Both the position numbers and the translations under genes were made by a program. Below the pieces are notes generated by a model, which worked only from the letters and a program-made list of their open reading frames with translations, did no database searches and was not told where the DNA came from. This document shows, in pieces, positions 1 through 7,678 of a DNA stretch of 64,000 nt. Within the stretch, counting starts at the first letter, position 1. Each line of letters begins with the position of its first letter. This stretch comes from Arthrobacter sp. 9V (GTDB lineage: Bacteria > Actinomycetota > Actinomycetes > Actinomycetales > Micrococcaceae): positions 1,751,983 to 1,815,982 of the forward strand of contig NZ_LR732912.1 in the NCBI RefSeq assembly GCF_902506065.1, in the 5' to 3' direction.

Positions 1-2678
1 TGGAGGGTTTTGGCGACGATGGAGTGGGTGTCGTTTTTGAAGTAGCGGCGTGCGGCTTGGCGGGTGTCGGAGAAGCCGAAGCCGTCTGCTCCGAGGGAGG
101 CGAAGTCGTTGGGGATGAATTGGCGGATTTGGTCGGGGACGGCTTTCATGTAGTCCGAGACTGCGATGACTGGTCCGGTGGTGTTGGCGAGTTGTTCGGT
201 GATGAACGGGGTGCGTGCGGGTTGTCCGGGGTTCAGGAAGGCGTGTTCTTCGGCGGCGAGTCCGTCGCGTCGGAGTTCGTTCCAGGAGGTCACGGAGTAG
301 ACGGTGGCGGCGACGTTCCAGTCTTCGGCCAGGATCCGGGCGGCTTCGAGTGCCCAGGGGACGGAGACGCCGGAGGCGAGGATGTTCGCGGTGGGCCGGT
401 TGTTGCCGTTGTTCCCCTCTGTTGCGGCCGCGGGGGCTTCTGCGAGTTTGTAGATGCCTTTGAGGAGCCCGTTGATGTCGAGGTTTTCCGGTTCCGCGGG
501 TTGGGTGATGGGCTCGTTGTAGACGGTGAGGTAGTACATCACGTTTTTATCTGACGCAGCTCTGATTCCTTGCGCGTCAGCGTTCTCGCCGTACATTTCT
601 TCGAGGCCGTGGCGGATGATGTGGCCGATTTCGTAGCCGTAGGCGGGGTCGTAGGTTTTCACGGCGGGGTTGGTGGAGGCCAGCAGGGGTGAGTGTCCGT
701 CGGCGTGTTGGAGTCCTTCGCCGGTGAGGGTGGTTCGTCCTGCGGTGGCGCCGATGATGAATCCGCGGGTCATTTGGTCTGCTGCGGCCCAGAAGGAATC
801 TCCGGTGCGTTGGAAGCCGAACATGGAGTAGAACACGTAGATCGGGACCAGGGGTTCGCCGTGGGTGGCGTAGGCGGTGCCGGCGGCGGTGAAGGCTGCC
901 ACGGCTCCGGCTTCGTTGATGCCGGGGTGGATCAGTTGTCCGGCGGGTGATTCTTTGTAGGCCAGGACGAGGTCGCGGTCCACGGAGAGGTAGTTCTGGC
1001 CTTTGGGGTTGTAGATTTTCGCGGTGGGGAAGAACGCGTCCATCCCGAAGGTCCGGGATTCGTCGGGGACGACGGGCACGAACCGGGCACCGAAGTTCTT
1101 GTCCCGCATCAGGTCCTTCAACAACCGGACGAAGGCCATGGTGGTGGCGGCTTGTTGTTTCCCGGACCCGCGTTTGGCCACTTCGTAGGATTTGGCCTCG
1201 GGCAGGGTCACGGGGGTGTGGGTGCGGCGGCGTTCGGGGACGAACCCGCCAAGTTCTGCCCGGCGATCCATCAAGTATTTGATTTCGGGGGCGTCCATGC
1301 CGGGGTGGTAGTACGGGGGACGGTAGAGGTCAGCGTCGAGCTGGTCGTCGCTGATGGGGATGCGGAGGTGGTCACGGAAGGCTTTGAGGTCTTCCATGGT
1401 CAGTTTCTTCATCTGGTGGGTGGCGTTGCGGCCTTCGAAGTGCGGGCCCAGTCCGTAGCCCTTGACCGTTTTGGCCAGGATCACGGTGGGTTTGCCCTTG
1501 AATTCGGTGGCTGCCTTGTACGCGGCGTAGACCTTGCGGTAGTCGTGACCGCCGCGTTTGAGGCCCCAGATCTGTTCGTCGTCCAAATCCGCGACCATGT
1601 CCTTGGTCTGCGGGGATTTGCCGAAGAAGTGTTCCCTCACGAACCCGCCGGACTCGGCCTTGTAGGTTTGGTAGTCACCATCGGGGGTTTCGTTCATGAT
1701 TTTCACCAACGCCCCGTCTTTGTCCGCTTCCAGGAGGTGGTCCCATTCGCGGCCCCAGACGACCTTGATCACGTTCCAGCCCGCACCGCGGAAGAACGCT
1801 TCGAGTTCCTGCATGATCTTGCCGTTGCCGCGGACCGGTCCGTCCAGGCGCTGGAGGTTGCAGTTGATCACGAAGTTCAGGTTGTCCAGGTTCTCGTTCG
1901 CGGCGAGCTGCAACAGGCCACGGGACTCGGGCTCGTCCATTTCCCCGTCACCCAGGAACGCCCAGACCTGCTGGTCGGAGGTGTCTTTGATGCCACGGTT
2001 CTGCAAATACCGGTTGGACTGGGCCTGGTAGATCGCGTTCATCGGGCCGATACCCATCGACACGGTCGGGAATTCCCAGAAATCAGGCATCAGGCGCGGG
2101 TGCGGGTACGAAGACAGGGCATGGCCGGCCTTGGACTTTTCCTGACGGAACCCGTCCAAATCCTCTTCCGTGAGACGGCCTTCCATGAACGCCCTCGCGT
2201 ACATGCCAGGGGAGGCGTGGCCCTGGAAAAACACTTGGTCTCCGCCCGAGGGGTGGTCCTTGCCGCGGAAGAAGTGGTTGAACCCCACCTCATACAACGT
2301 CGCAGCCCCGGCATAGGTGGAAATGTGCCCGCCCACACCAATATCAGCCCGCTGCGCACGGTGAACCATCACCGCAGCGTTCCACCGCATATACGCCCGG
2401 TACCGGCGCTCGAACTCCTCGTTCCCCGGGAACTCTGCTTCCTGGTCCACCGGGATCGTGTTCACATAATCAGTGGTCGTCACCATCGGCACACCCACCG
2501 ACCTGGCACCAGCACGCTGCAACAACGAACGCATAATGTACTGGGCACGCTCGGTACCCTGCTCCGCGATCAACGCATCAAGGGACTCAATCCACTCCGC
2601 GGTCTCTTCCGGATCACGATCAGGCAGCTGGGCAGTCAACCCGCTGAGGATGTGTGAGGTCTCTTCTCCTGCAGCCAC
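1..2678 (-). CDS. aceE: Pyruvate dehydrogenase E1 component, homodimeric type (C-terminus cut by window edge)
   Basis: This is the thiamine-diphosphate E1 enzyme that decarboxylates pyruvate and acetylates the E2 lipoyl domain in the cytosolic pyruvate dehydrogenase complex. About 892 codons are present, and the family is usually 900-920 residues, so only a couple of dozen residues are missing. The ThDP-binding motif is visible: [10 protein letters not shown] near residue 243 and NCN near residue 270. The GTG start gives the protein [14 protein letters not shown]. In front of this copy the natural Shine-Dalgarno has been replaced. Only AGAGG remains, six bases before GTG and partly supplied by foreign DNA, because an ileS fragment lies directly upstream. 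The gene itself looks intact, but it is separated from its own leader and promoter (beyond 3698). If the arrangement is real, expression would need read-through across the insert. Confidence 0.95.
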   Translation of the reverse strand, partial: MAAGEETSHILSGLTAQLPDRDPEETAEWIESLDALIAEQGTERAQYIMRSLLQRAGARSVGVPMVTTTDYVNTIPVDQEAEFPGNEEFERRYRAYMRWNAAVMVHRAQRADIGVGGHISTYAGAATLYEVGFNHFFRGKDHPSGGDQVFFQGHASPGMYARAFMEGRLTEEDLDGFRQEKSKAGHALSSYPHPRLMPDFWEFPTVSMGIGPMNAIYQAQSNRYLQNRGIKDTSDQQVWAFLGDGEMDEPESRGLLQLAANENLDNLNFVINCNLQRLDGPVRGNGKIMQELEAFFRGAGWNVIKVVWGREWDHLLEADKDGALVKIMNETPDGDYQTYKAESGGFVREHFFGKSPQTKDMVADLDDEQIWGLKRGGHDYRKVYAAYKAATEFKGKPTVILAKTVKGYGLGPHFEGRNATHQMKKLTMEDLKAFRDHLRIPISDDQLDADLYRPPYYHPGMDAPEIKYLMDRRAELGGFVPERRRTHTPVTLPEAKSYEVAKRGSGKQQAATTMAFVRLLKDLMRDKNFGARFVPVVPDESRTFGMDAFFPTAKIYNPKGQNYLSVDRDLVLAYKESPAGQLIHPGINEAGAVAAFTAAGTAYATHGEPLVPIYVFYSMFGFQRTGDSFWAAADQMTRGFIIGATAGRTTLTGEGLQHADGHSPLLASTNPAVKTYDPAYGYEIGHIIRHGLEEMYGENADAQGIRAASDKNVMYYLTVYNEPITQPAEPENLDINGLLKGIYKLAEAPAAATEGNNGNNRPTANILASGVSVPWALEAARILAEDWNVAATVYSVTSWNELRRDGLAAEEHAFLNPGQPARTPFITEQLANTTGPVIAVSDYMKAVPDQIRQFIPNDFASLGADGFGFSDTRQAARRYFKNDTHSIVAKTL

Positions 2679-2687
2679 GTCCAACCT
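2561..2687. repeat. Direct repeat copy 1 (127 bp, 5' end of aceE)
   Basis: This stretch is identical base for base to 3572-3698 and comprises the first 39-40 codons of aceE plus a few leader bases. It is the copy joined to the intact gene. The flanking bases differ on both sides (T versus C on the left, C versus T on the right), so the exact match is 127 bp and no longer. Confidence 0.97.
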
Positions 2688-3571
2688 CTACAAGGCCGTC
2701 TCGTCGTGGTTCGTCCGCGTCACCGAGCTCCGCGACCGCATGGGCCAGCTCAACCAGGACATCAACTGGGTGCCGGACAACGTCAAGGACGGCCAGTTCG
2801 GCAAGTGGGTCGGCAACGCCATCGACTGGTCGGTCTCGCGCAACCGCTACTTCGGCACGCCGATCCCGGTGTGGCAGTCCGACGACCCCGAGTACCCGCG
2901 CACCGACGTGTACGGCTCACTCGCCGACATCGAGCGCGACTTCGGTCGCCTGCCGGTGAACGCCGAGGGCGAAGTCGACCTGCACCGCCCGTTCATCGAC
3001 GACCTGACGCGGCCGAACCCCGACGACCCCACGGGCACCTCGACGATGCGCCGGATCACCGACGTGTTCGACGTGTGGTTCGACTCCGGGTCGATGCCGT
3101 ACGCCCAGGTGCACTACCCGTTCGAGAACCGTGAGTGGTTCGAGTCGCACAACCCGGCCGACTTCATCGTCGAGTACATCGGGCAGACGCGCGGCTGGTT
3201 CTACGTCATGCACGTGCTCTCCACCGCGCTGTTCGACCGACCCGCCTTCCAGAACGTCATCAGCCACGGCATCGTCCTCGGCTCGGACGGCCAGAAGATG
3301 TCGAAGTCGCTCCGGAACTACCCGGACGTCTCCGAGGTCTTCGACCGCGACGGCGCCGACGCCATGCGCTGGTTCCTGATGTCCTCGTCGGTGATCCGCG
3401 GCGGCAACCTCGTCGTCACCGAAGAGGGGATCCGGCAGGGCGTCCGCGAGTTCATGCTGCCGCTGTGGTCGACGTACTACTTCTTCACCCTGTACGCGAA
3501 CGCCTCCGGGGAGTCGGGCTACCAGGCCACCCGGAGCACCGCGAGCACCGACGTGCTCGACCGGTACCTGC
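2688..3571 (+). pseudogene. ileS: Internal fragment of a foreign isoleucyl-tRNA synthetase gene
   Basis: The 294 in-frame codons encode the middle of IleRS, from [12 protein letters not shown] through the KMSKS loop ([10 protein letters not shown]) to VLDRYLR. They align without major gaps to the part of the resident ileS near 59480-60368. The HYGH motif, editing-domain start, N-terminus and C-terminus are all absent and there is no start codon of its own, so it cannot make a working synthetase. It is clearly not a duplicate of the resident gene: the proteins differ at many positions (for example [12 protein letters not shown] versus [12 protein letters not shown]). Third codon positions are almost all G or C, stronger than in the neighbours. 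This suggests an origin in another, higher-GC actinobacterium such as a member of the Microbacteriaceae. It lies antisense to aceE between the two 127-bp repeats. Confidence 0.93.
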
Positions 3572-3689
3572 GCTCCGCGATCAACGCATCAAGGGACTCA
3601 ATCCACTCCGCGGTCTCTTCCGGATCACGATCAGGCAGCTGGGCAGTCAACCCGCTGAGGATGTGTGAGGTCTCTTCTCCTGCAGCCAC
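3519..3689 (-). pseudogene. aceE: Truncated second copy of the aceE 5' end
   Basis: From a GTG start this reads the same first 39 or so residues as AceE ([18 protein letters not shown] onward). It then runs into antisense ileS sequence and stops after 56 codons. It has the better Shine-Dalgarno (AAAGGAAGG, about seven bases before GTG) and the original upstream region, so this is where ribosomes and the native aceE promoter would act. Its product would be a meaningless short peptide. It is best read as the remnant left by the insertion or by an assembly error. Confidence 0.9.
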
Positions 3690-3698
3690 GTCCAACCT
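3572..3698. repeat. Direct repeat copy 2 (127 bp, 5' end of aceE)
   Basis: This is the partner of 2561-2687, offset by 1011 bp. It is joined on its right to the natural aceE leader and on its left to the end of the ileS fragment. Deleting one repeat plus the fragment (1011 bp) restores a continuous, normal aceE gene. Confidence 0.97.
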
Positions 3699-4096
3699 TC
3701 CTTTAGGCGCATGCATCGGCGCCTCAAGTCCGGCAGGGTATCTGCCCGTCGTGAACGCGTCGTGTGCGACATCTCTGTTTCAACAGCCCGGTCGGATGCG
3801 CCGGGCAGGTCTTGTGAGCGCTTGGCTGCCTGTGGAACTTCACGGGGCGATCGCCCTGCAGCCGTAGCGCTCATGGCCACTCTAGCTTTCGAGGCGTCGC
3901 GATGCGTAGCCGTAGGGCCCCGGGGGCGTTGTATGTCACACTCCCGCGGCCTCCGTGACGCAAAGCACGCAATCCTCGTGGACTCGAAACACCGTGTGGA
4001 ATGCGGAATATGGCCGCTGGCTGGGACAATAGCTTGAAGCACACGCCCAAAGGGTGTTGGCTGTTAGTAATGGAAGTCACTGCAAAAGGAGGAAAC
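3699..4096. other. Divergent intergenic region between aceE and the DUF3052 gene
   Basis: About 400 bases lie between the native aceE start and the DUF3052 start. Open frames on both strands here have no recognisable product and no ribosome binding site, so I do not call a gene. It should hold the native aceE promoter (minus strand) and the promoter of the DUF3052-peroxiredoxin-sirtuin run (plus strand), but I could not single out convincing -35/-10 pairs. No riboswitch was recognised. Confidence 0.6.
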
Positions 4097-4516
4097 GTGA
4101 GCGAGGCCGACGCCGCCACATCGGTAAATGTGGCGGAAAGAATGGGTTTCAAAGATGGGGATCTGATTCAGGAACGCGGCTACGACGACGACGTCGATTT
4201 CGACTTGCGTGACGACATCGAGGATGTCACAGGCTCCGAGTTGTTGGATGAAGATGATCATGACGTCGTGGATGCTGTCGTTTTTTGGTGGCGGGACGGC
4301 GACGGTGACCTTGTTGATGCCCTCATGGACTCGCTCACCAACCTGAAGGAAGGCGGAGTTGTTTGGGTATTGACGCCAAAGTCAGGCCGTGACAATTACG
4401 TATCTCCGGCAGACATCCAGGATGCCGCGCCCACCTCCGGGCTGCACCTCACCACCTCAGCAGGTGTTTCAAAGGACTGGAGCGCCACGCGTTTGGTGCC
4501 TAAGAAGAACAAGTGA
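4097..4516 (+). CDS. DUF3052 family protein
   Basis: This is a 139-residue acidic, soluble protein with the conserved actinobacterial pattern (NVAERMGFKDGDLIQERGYD near the N-terminus, DAVVFWWRDGDGDLVDALMD in the middle, GVVWVLTPKSGRDNYVSPAD later). The function is unknown. The GTG start is chosen because AGGAGG lies just upstream at good spacing; the frame is open further upstream but without a signal. The stop overlaps the start of the peroxiredoxin gene by four bases, so the two are probably translationally coupled. The order aceE / DUF3052 / AhpE-type peroxiredoxin is also found in Mycobacterium tuberculosis (Rv2241, Rv2239c, Rv2238c), which supports the family assignment. Confidence 0.9.
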   Translation: MSEADAATSVNVAERMGFKDGDLIQERGYDDDVDFDLRDDIEDVTGSELLDEDDHDVVDAVVFWWRDGDGDLVDALMDSLTNLKEGGVVWVLTPKSGRDNYVSPADIQDAAPTSGLHLTTSAGVSKDWSATRLVPKKNK

Positions 4517-5010
4517 CCGAACTCCAGCAGGCACCCTCCTCCGTGCTCGCCCCCCGAACAGGGCAGCTTGCACCGGATTTTGAACTGCTGAATCAGTACG
4601 GCGAACCTGTTCGCTTGACCGACTTCCGGGGCGGCAACGTTGTTGTCGTGTTTTTTCCCTTTGCTTTCTCCGGTATTTGCACCGGGGAACTCTGTGAGAT
4701 TCGCGACAACATCGCTGCCTTCAAGGATTCCAGTGCCACAGTACTGGCTATCTCCGTAGACAGTAAGTTCGCCCAGCGGGCCTACGCTGAGCAGGAACAG
4801 TTTGGCTTTGACCTCCTGGCGGACTTTTGGCCACATGGAGCGGTAGCGAGAAACTACGGTGTCTTCGACGAAGCCAGTGGTATGGCATTGAGGGGGACCT
4901 TCATCATCGACGCCTCGGGAATTGTCCGTTATGTGGTTGTCAACCCGCGTGGCCAGGCAAGGGACTTTGCCGAATACCGTCAGGCGTTGTCGTCCTTGGC
5001 GGGGCAGTAG
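4513..5010 (+). CDS. ahpE: AhpE-type 1-Cys peroxiredoxin
   Basis: The 165-residue thioredoxin-fold protein would reduce hydroperoxides in the cytosol. The peroxidatic cysteine is C56 in the motif PFAFSGICTGELCEIRDN, with the conserved Pro and Ser before it. A second cysteine, C61, sits five residues on and is not the usual resolving position. Members of this branch are typically recycled by mycothiol and mycoredoxin in actinobacteria. The GTG start overlaps the DUF3052 stop (GTGA). It could also be labelled Bcp-like; the sequence and the gene neighbourhood favour AhpE. Confidence 0.9.
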   Translation: MTELQQAPSSVLAPRTGQLAPDFELLNQYGEPVRLTDFRGGNVVVVFFPFAFSGICTGELCEIRDNIAAFKDSSATVLAISVDSKFAQRAYAEQEQFGFDLLADFWPHGAVARNYGVFDEASGMALRGTFIIDASGIVRYVVVNPRGQARDFAEYRQALSSLAGQ

Positions 5011-5012
5011 CG

Positions 5013-5969
5013 GTGAGCCATCACAGCCCTGGTGTTGGTATGACCGGATTCGCCAGCATGGCACCTTCGCCGGTGGCGCAACTGAACCCCGAGGAACTGG
5101 AAGCACTGAGGGCTGCCTCGGATCTTCTCGGGGGTAAGCGCTTGGCGGTTCTCACAGGTGCAGGGTTGAGTACCGATTCCGGGATTCCTGATTACCGTGG
5201 TCCTGGCTCTGCGCCTCGGAATCCCATGACCTTCCAGGAGTTCATTGGGAGTGAGGCGAATCGTCGCCGCTATTGGGCACGGAACCACATAGGGTGGTCT
5301 CACCTCAGGCACGCCGATCCTAATGCCGGCCATGTTGCGGTCGCGCTCCTTGAGCGACGCGGTTTGCTGACCGGACTCATCACGCAAAATGTTGACAGGC
5401 TCCATGAGGACGCCGGAAGCGTCAATGTGGTGGATCTGCACGGCCGCTTTGATCAGGTGATTTGCCTCGAAAAGGGTCACACCTTCAGCAGGCGTCTGAT
5501 CGCTTCGGTCCTTGAAGAGATCAATCCGGGTTTTCTGGAAGCCGCGTTGGAGTCCGGCGTGGTGGAAATGGCCCCGGATGCTGACGCTACGGTGGAGGAC
5601 TCTGAGCTCATCACATCGTTCGTTATGGCTGTTTGCCCCATCTGCGGCGGGACGTTGAAGCCGGACTTTGTCTACTTCGGCGAGAACGTCCCCAAGGATC
5701 GTGTGGCCCGTGCGTACCAGATGGTTGATGACGCTGATGCCCTCTTGGTTGCGGGATCGTCGCTGACTGTTCAGAGTGGACTGCGCTTCGTGCGTCACTG
5801 CGCAAAAGCAGGAAAGCCGGTAGTCATCATCAACCGCGGAACTACCCGTGGGGATGAGTTTGCCGAGCTGAAGCTGGAGCTGGGAGTCAGTGGCGCGTTG
5901 GACTACCTTGCGCGTTCACTGCCTGATCTTCCACCGGCTTCTGCGTCGATTGGTGTTTCCGGCGGTTGA
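5013..5969 (+). CDS. Sir2-family NAD-dependent protein deacylase
   Basis: This is a 318-residue sirtuin, predicted to remove acyl groups from lysines using NAD. Family motifs are present in order: GAGLSTDSGIPDYRG (about 49-63), TQNVDRLHEDAG, the catalytic His in DLHGRFD, and GSSLTVQSG. The zinc module is unusual. The second CPIC pair is intact, but the first pair reads CLEKG, so one of the four cysteines is replaced by Lys. GTG at 5013 follows the peroxiredoxin stop by two bases; ATG at 5040 is an alternative start, and neither has a strong ribosome site. It is likely co-transcribed with the two genes before it. Confidence 0.9.
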   Translation: MSHHSPGVGMTGFASMAPSPVAQLNPEELEALRAASDLLGGKRLAVLTGAGLSTDSGIPDYRGPGSAPRNPMTFQEFIGSEANRRRYWARNHIGWSHLRHADPNAGHVAVALLERRGLLTGLITQNVDRLHEDAGSVNVVDLHGRFDQVICLEKGHTFSRRLIASVLEEINPGFLEAALESGVVEMAPDADATVEDSELITSFVMAVCPICGGTLKPDFVYFGENVPKDRVARAYQMVDDADALLVAGSSLTVQSGLRFVRHCAKAGKPVVIINRGTTRGDEFAELKLELGVSGALDYLARSLPDLPPASASIGVSGG

Positions 5970-6035
5970 TCATGTAGAGTCATTGTTCGTTGGTTGAAGC
6001 GCTGAGGAAGTTACGAAGCGTGGATTCAGCGGTTT

Positions 6036-6108
6036 GGGTCTTTAGCTCAGCTGGTAGAGCGCCACGTTTACACCGTGGATGTCATCGGTTCGATCCCGGT
6101 AGGACCCA
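6036..6108 (+). tRNA. tRNA-Val (anticodon TAC)
   Basis: A full cloverleaf can be drawn. The acceptor GGGTCTT pairs with AGGACCC, the D stem is GCTC/GAGC, and the anticodon stem CCACG/CGTGG encloses loop TTTACAC with anticodon TAC. The T arm contains TTCGATC. The discriminator is A and CCA is not fully encoded. Confidence 0.95.
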
Positions 6109-6114
6109 CTGAAC

Positions 6115-6163
6115 AAAAACCCCGTCGTCCGAGTCGCAAGGCTTGGAAGGCGGGGTTTTTTCT
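6115..6163 (+). terminator. Intrinsic terminator after tRNA-Val
   Basis: The arm AAAAACCCCG pairs with CGGGGTTTTT across a loop of about 26 bases and is followed by more T residues. It ends the tRNA-Val transcript. Confidence 0.75.
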
Positions 6164-6191
6164 GTCTACTCCTCCTTTTCGCGAGCCTTTA

Positions 6192-6512
6192 ATGTCGGAG
6201 CACCGCCCTAGGGTTCATTTCATGGAACAGGTATACATCCCAACGGTTGACCCAGGTGCGCCGGCAGTAATAGTGCGTGGAGGCCGGGAGTGGCGCCTGG
6301 TTGTGGAACCTGTCCGCTGGTTTGAGCGGGTTGCCTGGTGGGAGCAATCCCGGCGAATGCCCCGAGGGCAAGGGCGGGTTGATATTGAAGTCCGGCAGGT
6401 CCAGGTTCGCTTGGGAAACAACCCGGCATCCGGCATCGTCACTTGGGAATTGGTGCGGGATGGTTCCGGTGGGGGCTGGTGGATCCGAGGCGAGGAACTC
6501 GCTGCGGCATAG
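6192..6512 (+). CDS. Small DUF6504-like hypothetical protein
   Basis: This is a 106-residue soluble protein rich in Trp and Arg (WRLVVEPVRWFERVAWWEQ, later TWELVRDGSGGGWWIRGEE). The spacing of Trp and the GG-W-R ending resemble the small DUF6504 proteins of actinobacteria, which often lie near DNA repair genes, but the match is from memory and only moderate. The ATG at 6192 and an internal ATG at 6222 are both possible starts, and neither has a strong ribosome site. It stands alone between tRNA-Val and the IclR gene and is followed by a hairpin. Confidence 0.7.
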   Translation: MSEHRPRVHFMEQVYIPTVDPGAPAVIVRGGREWRLVVEPVRWFERVAWWEQSRRMPRGQGRVDIEVRQVQVRLGNNPASGIVTWELVRDGSGGGWWIRGEELAAA

Positions 6513-6532
6513 CCTTGGTCCGGCAAATGGAT

Positions 6533-6577
6533 GAGCTCTCCACCACGACTATTGGGGGATGCCGCGGTGGAGAGCTC
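6533..6577 (+). terminator. Hairpin, probable terminator
   Basis: A perfect 12-bp stem (GAGCTCTCCACC / GGTGGAGAGCTC) with a 21-base loop lies just after the DUF6504-like gene. There is no clear T tract, so termination is likely but not certain. Confidence 0.55.
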
Positions 6578-6678
6578 GAAGATGAATATACAGAGAACTT
6601 TTGAGTTTGAAAAGTATTGCCTGCGTCAAGGGCGGAAGCGCATTTGGTCAGGACCCTGCTCCGTCATTCGCATTCCAC

Positions 6679-6707
6679 TATGATGAGTATTGTTCAGCAG
6701 AATGAAC
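6679..6707 (+). promoter_or_regulatory. Promoter -10 and IclR-type operator of the IclR gene
   Basis: A -10-like TATGAT is followed seven bases later by the inverted repeat GTTCAGCAGAATGAAC (GTTCA-N6-TGAAC), which would cover the transcription start. The same type of site occurs before the MHS transporter and between the divergent dehydrogenase genes. I infer that the IclR protein represses its own gene here. Confidence 0.65.
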
Positions 6708-6735
6708 ACTTGATCTGCGATGTTGAAGGAGAATC

Positions 6736-7530
6736 ATGGCCGATTCCCGCGCCCCACGTTCTGAAGGGTTGGGTGCCTCATCGCCGGCGCCCGCCGTTAC
6801 CCGTGCCGCTGCGGTGCTTGAGGCGCTTGCAGAATCTCCGGCGGGCCGGCTGACGCTGAGCGACCTTTCCCGCGAACTTGGCATCCCCAAGTCCTCTACG
6901 TCCAATTTATTGTTGGCCCTTGAAGAAGCGCGCCTCATCACCAGGCAGGGGGCGGATTTTGCGTTGGGAAGGAAGCTCGTTGAATTGGGAGCTGCTTATC
7001 TCAGCCGCCTCGACGAAGTCCAGGAGTTCTACAAGTACTGCGAGCAGGCTCCCACACTGTCCGGGGAGACTGTGAGGATCGCGATGCTCGATGGCGACCA
7101 TGTCATTTACCTGGCGAGATACGAGGGCCACCCCGCGGTCAGGTTGACGTCAAACATCGGCGACAAGATGCCTGTCTCTCTCTGCGGTGCGGGTAAGGCC
7201 CTGATCGCCCAGTTGCACGATCACGACATCGACTCGATGTTCCCTGATGGCTTGAAGCTTCCCACCATGACTGCCAACTCGCTCAGGACTGCCGAAGAAC
7301 TCAAGGCGCAGATTGCTGCGATCCGCCAGCGGGGGTACGCGTTTGAGGACGAAGAGTCCACTGTGGGGGTGGTGTGCCTGGCTGTGCCCGTCCCCACTCA
7401 TGGCGCCCATGGCCCAAGTCTGGGCTTGTCCGTGACGGCGCTGAAGGCCACGTATTCCGAAGAGCAAGGTGCCCTCATGGTCAAGGAACTCAAGGAGTTG
7501 GCCCGGTCTCTGGGCAACCCCATGGGCTAG
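6736..7530 (+). CDS. IclR-family transcriptional regulator
   Basis: The 264-residue regulator has an N-terminal winged helix-turn-helix (about 20-85; TLSDLSRELGIPKSSTSNLLLALEE) and a C-terminal IclR effector domain (about 95-260; GDKMPVSLCGAGKALIAQL, GYAFEDEESTVGVVCLAVPV). Such proteins usually bind small organic acids and control nearby catabolic genes. The ATG follows GAAGGAG at good spacing. The next gene in the same direction is an MHS transporter with an operator-like site matching the one in front of this gene, so the likely targets are the transporter and the dehydrogenase genes around 12.4 kb. The effector is unknown. Confidence 0.93.
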   Translation: MADSRAPRSEGLGASSPAPAVTRAAAVLEALAESPAGRLTLSDLSRELGIPKSSTSNLLLALEEARLITRQGADFALGRKLVELGAAYLSRLDEVQEFYKYCEQAPTLSGETVRIAMLDGDHVIYLARYEGHPAVRLTSNIGDKMPVSLCGAGKALIAQLHDHDIDSMFPDGLKLPTMTANSLRTAEELKAQIAAIRQRGYAFEDEESTVGVVCLAVPVPTHGAHGPSLGLSVTALKATYSEEQGALMVKELKELARSLGNPMG

Positions 7531-7566
7531 TCTTCCAGCACCCTCCAAATAAATCTGATTACAACC

Positions 7567-7611
7567 TTGGCACTGAGTTCAACAAGCTGTACGCTGTTCA
7601 TCATAGTGATC
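7567..7611 (+). promoter_or_regulatory. Promoter and IclR-type operator of the MHS transporter
   Basis: TTGGCA and TACGCT are spaced by 17 bp, a good sigma-70-type promoter. GTTCATCATAGTGATC starts on the next base after the -10. Its left half is identical to the site at 12375 (GTTCATCATA followed by one base and TGA). The position is that of a repressor site over the start of transcription. Confidence 0.7.
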
Positions 7612-7678
7612 TTGGCGGTGATGCCATCACTATCTCGCTGGGCCAACGGGGGCCCGGGGTGATTTTGAGGGAGTGCTT

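Noticed and set aside
1152..2657. A 501-codon open frame on the plus strand antisense to aceE
   Set aside because: Its translation is His/Arg/Val-rich without any recognisable motif, and the opposite strand encodes continuous AceE with ThDP motifs. It is a GC-codon shadow.
2561..3698. Transposon or insertion sequence at the aceE locus
   Set aside because: No transposase, no terminal inverted repeats, and a 127-bp target duplication is far longer than those made by known insertion sequences.
2473..3867. A 464-codon plus-strand frame linking antisense aceE, the ileS piece and antisense aceE again
   Set aside because: Only the middle part is protein-like (IleRS). The ends are the same antisense aceE stretch twice, joined by chance because the offset is a multiple of three.
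3711..4037. Open frames on both strands in the aceE-DUF3052 intergenic region
   Set aside because: No ribosome site, no family resemblance, and low-complexity Arg/Ala translations. More likely promoter and leader DNA.
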